This document shows, piece after piece, positions 6,871-7,164 of a stretch of 7,164 bases of DNA (positions within the stretch are counted from its first letter, which is position 1; each line of letters begins with the position of its first letter). Made by a program: the position numbers and the translations under genes. The DNA comes from Verrucomicrobiales bacterium (lineage in GTDB: Bacteria; Verrucomicrobiota; Verrucomicrobiia; Verrucomicrobiales; DEV007): the NCBI GenBank assembly GCA_002684575.1, contig NYVP01000077.1, forward strand, positions 1-7,164, in the 5' to 3' direction. The notes below the pieces were generated by a model that saw nothing but the letters and a program-made list of their open reading frames with translations, was not told where the DNA came from and did not search any database.

Positions 6871-7164
6871 TTCAGTAAAATTTTTATATTGAGCGTTAAA
6901 AAATTCACGCTCTGCAAGGTTACCTTTACCAATAAGAAATTTATACCGAAGATTTAGAGCATTGTCTTTTTCTATTTTATCAACAAAATAAGCACCGAAC
7001 CTTCCGTAGTCCCTATATGCTGAGTATACGTTACCCTTCGGAATAGAAGGATGACTCATGTGTTGCACAAAATACGATTCATCACCAATTGTAAAACTCT
7101 CAGCAACCCAAGGAAGATCTTTGTCTTTTTTGGGATTTATACCCTCTTTATGAAACAAGTATTT
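6868..7164 (-). CDS. C-terminal fragment of a probable DUF6807 (PmoA-like) family protein, cut by window edge
   Basis: 98 codons plus stop; the frame stays open through base 7164 (the last three codons at the edge read Lys-Tyr-Leu), so this is the end of a longer gene and the TTG at 7158 is not its start. The fragment is soluble, with no membrane segment or signal. The stretches YFVQHMSHPSIPKG, SAYRDYGRFGAYF and LNLRYKFLIGKG resemble, from memory, the conserved C-terminal end of the DUF6807/PmoA-like proteins common in Planctomycetota and Verrucomicrobiota, where they often sit near sugar-oxidation and sulfatase genes. Their biochemical role is not established, and the PmoA name does not imply methane oxidation here. 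The gene is certain as a reading frame; the family call is moderate. It converges on the Nramp-like gene with a 2-bp gap. Confidence 0.65.
   Translation of the reverse strand, partial: KYLFHKEGINPKKDKDLPWVAESFTIGDESYFVQHMSHPSIPKGNVYSAYRDYGRFGAYFVDKIEKDNALNLRYKFLIGKGNLAEREFFNAQYKNFTE

Noticed and set aside
6871..6892. AT-rich hairpin-like stretch after the Nramp-like gene as a terminator
   Set aside because: The arms pair poorly with several mismatches and no GC stem, and it lies inside the convergent coding sequence.
7156..7158. TTG as the start of the rightmost gene
   Set aside because: The frame stays open to the window edge and the remaining sequence looks like a C-terminal end, so this Leu codon is internal.

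Overview
The window is about 7.2 kb of AT-rich bacterial chromosome densely packed with five protein genes: two complete transporters, one complete secreted sulfatase, and two genes cut by the window edges. I see no RNA gene, insertion sequence, CRISPR array, integrase or phage gene. The organism is probably a heterotroph living on environmental, perhaps marine, polysaccharide, most likely of the Planctomycetota-Verrucomicrobiota-Lentisphaerota group. This is inferred from three things: a Cys-type S1 sulfatase with an NPDY-type C-terminus, a fragment resembling the DUF6807/PmoA-like family common in that group, and a divergent Nramp-like carrier. The taxon is not proven by the sequence.

Layout, left to right: (1) 1-1704, minus strand, an SLC13/DASS-type carrier with two TrkA-C domains, lacking only its extreme C-terminus; (2) 1786-3648, plus strand, a CstA-family carbon-starvation (peptide/pyruvate) transporter; (3) 3654-5075, minus strand, an exported sulfatase with a complete active site; (4) 5189-6865, plus strand, an Nramp-fold membrane carrier that has lost the canonical metal-site motifs; (5) 6868-7164, minus strand, the C-terminal part of a probable DUF6807 (PmoA-like) protein.

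The genes alternate strand strictly (-,+,-,+,-), so no two adjacent genes here share an operon. The two divergent gaps (81 and 113 bp) are the only room for promoters, and each carries -10-like boxes on both strands that overlap or mirror each other. The two convergent junctions are only 5 and 2 bp long, with no room for an intrinsic terminator between the stop codons. None of the four visible starts has a good Shine-Dalgarno sequence.

Functionally the set suggests nutrient scavenging: an exported sulfatase removes sulfate from an organic sulfate ester, an SLC13-type carrier could move sulfate or dicarboxylates, CstA imports small carbon compounds, and the DUF6807-like protein belongs to a family often found near sugar-catabolic genes. 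The link is by neighbourhood only, since the genes are not co-transcribed. The most unusual item is the Nramp-like protein, in which the residues aligning with the metal-binding Asp, Asn, Met and His are all replaced.
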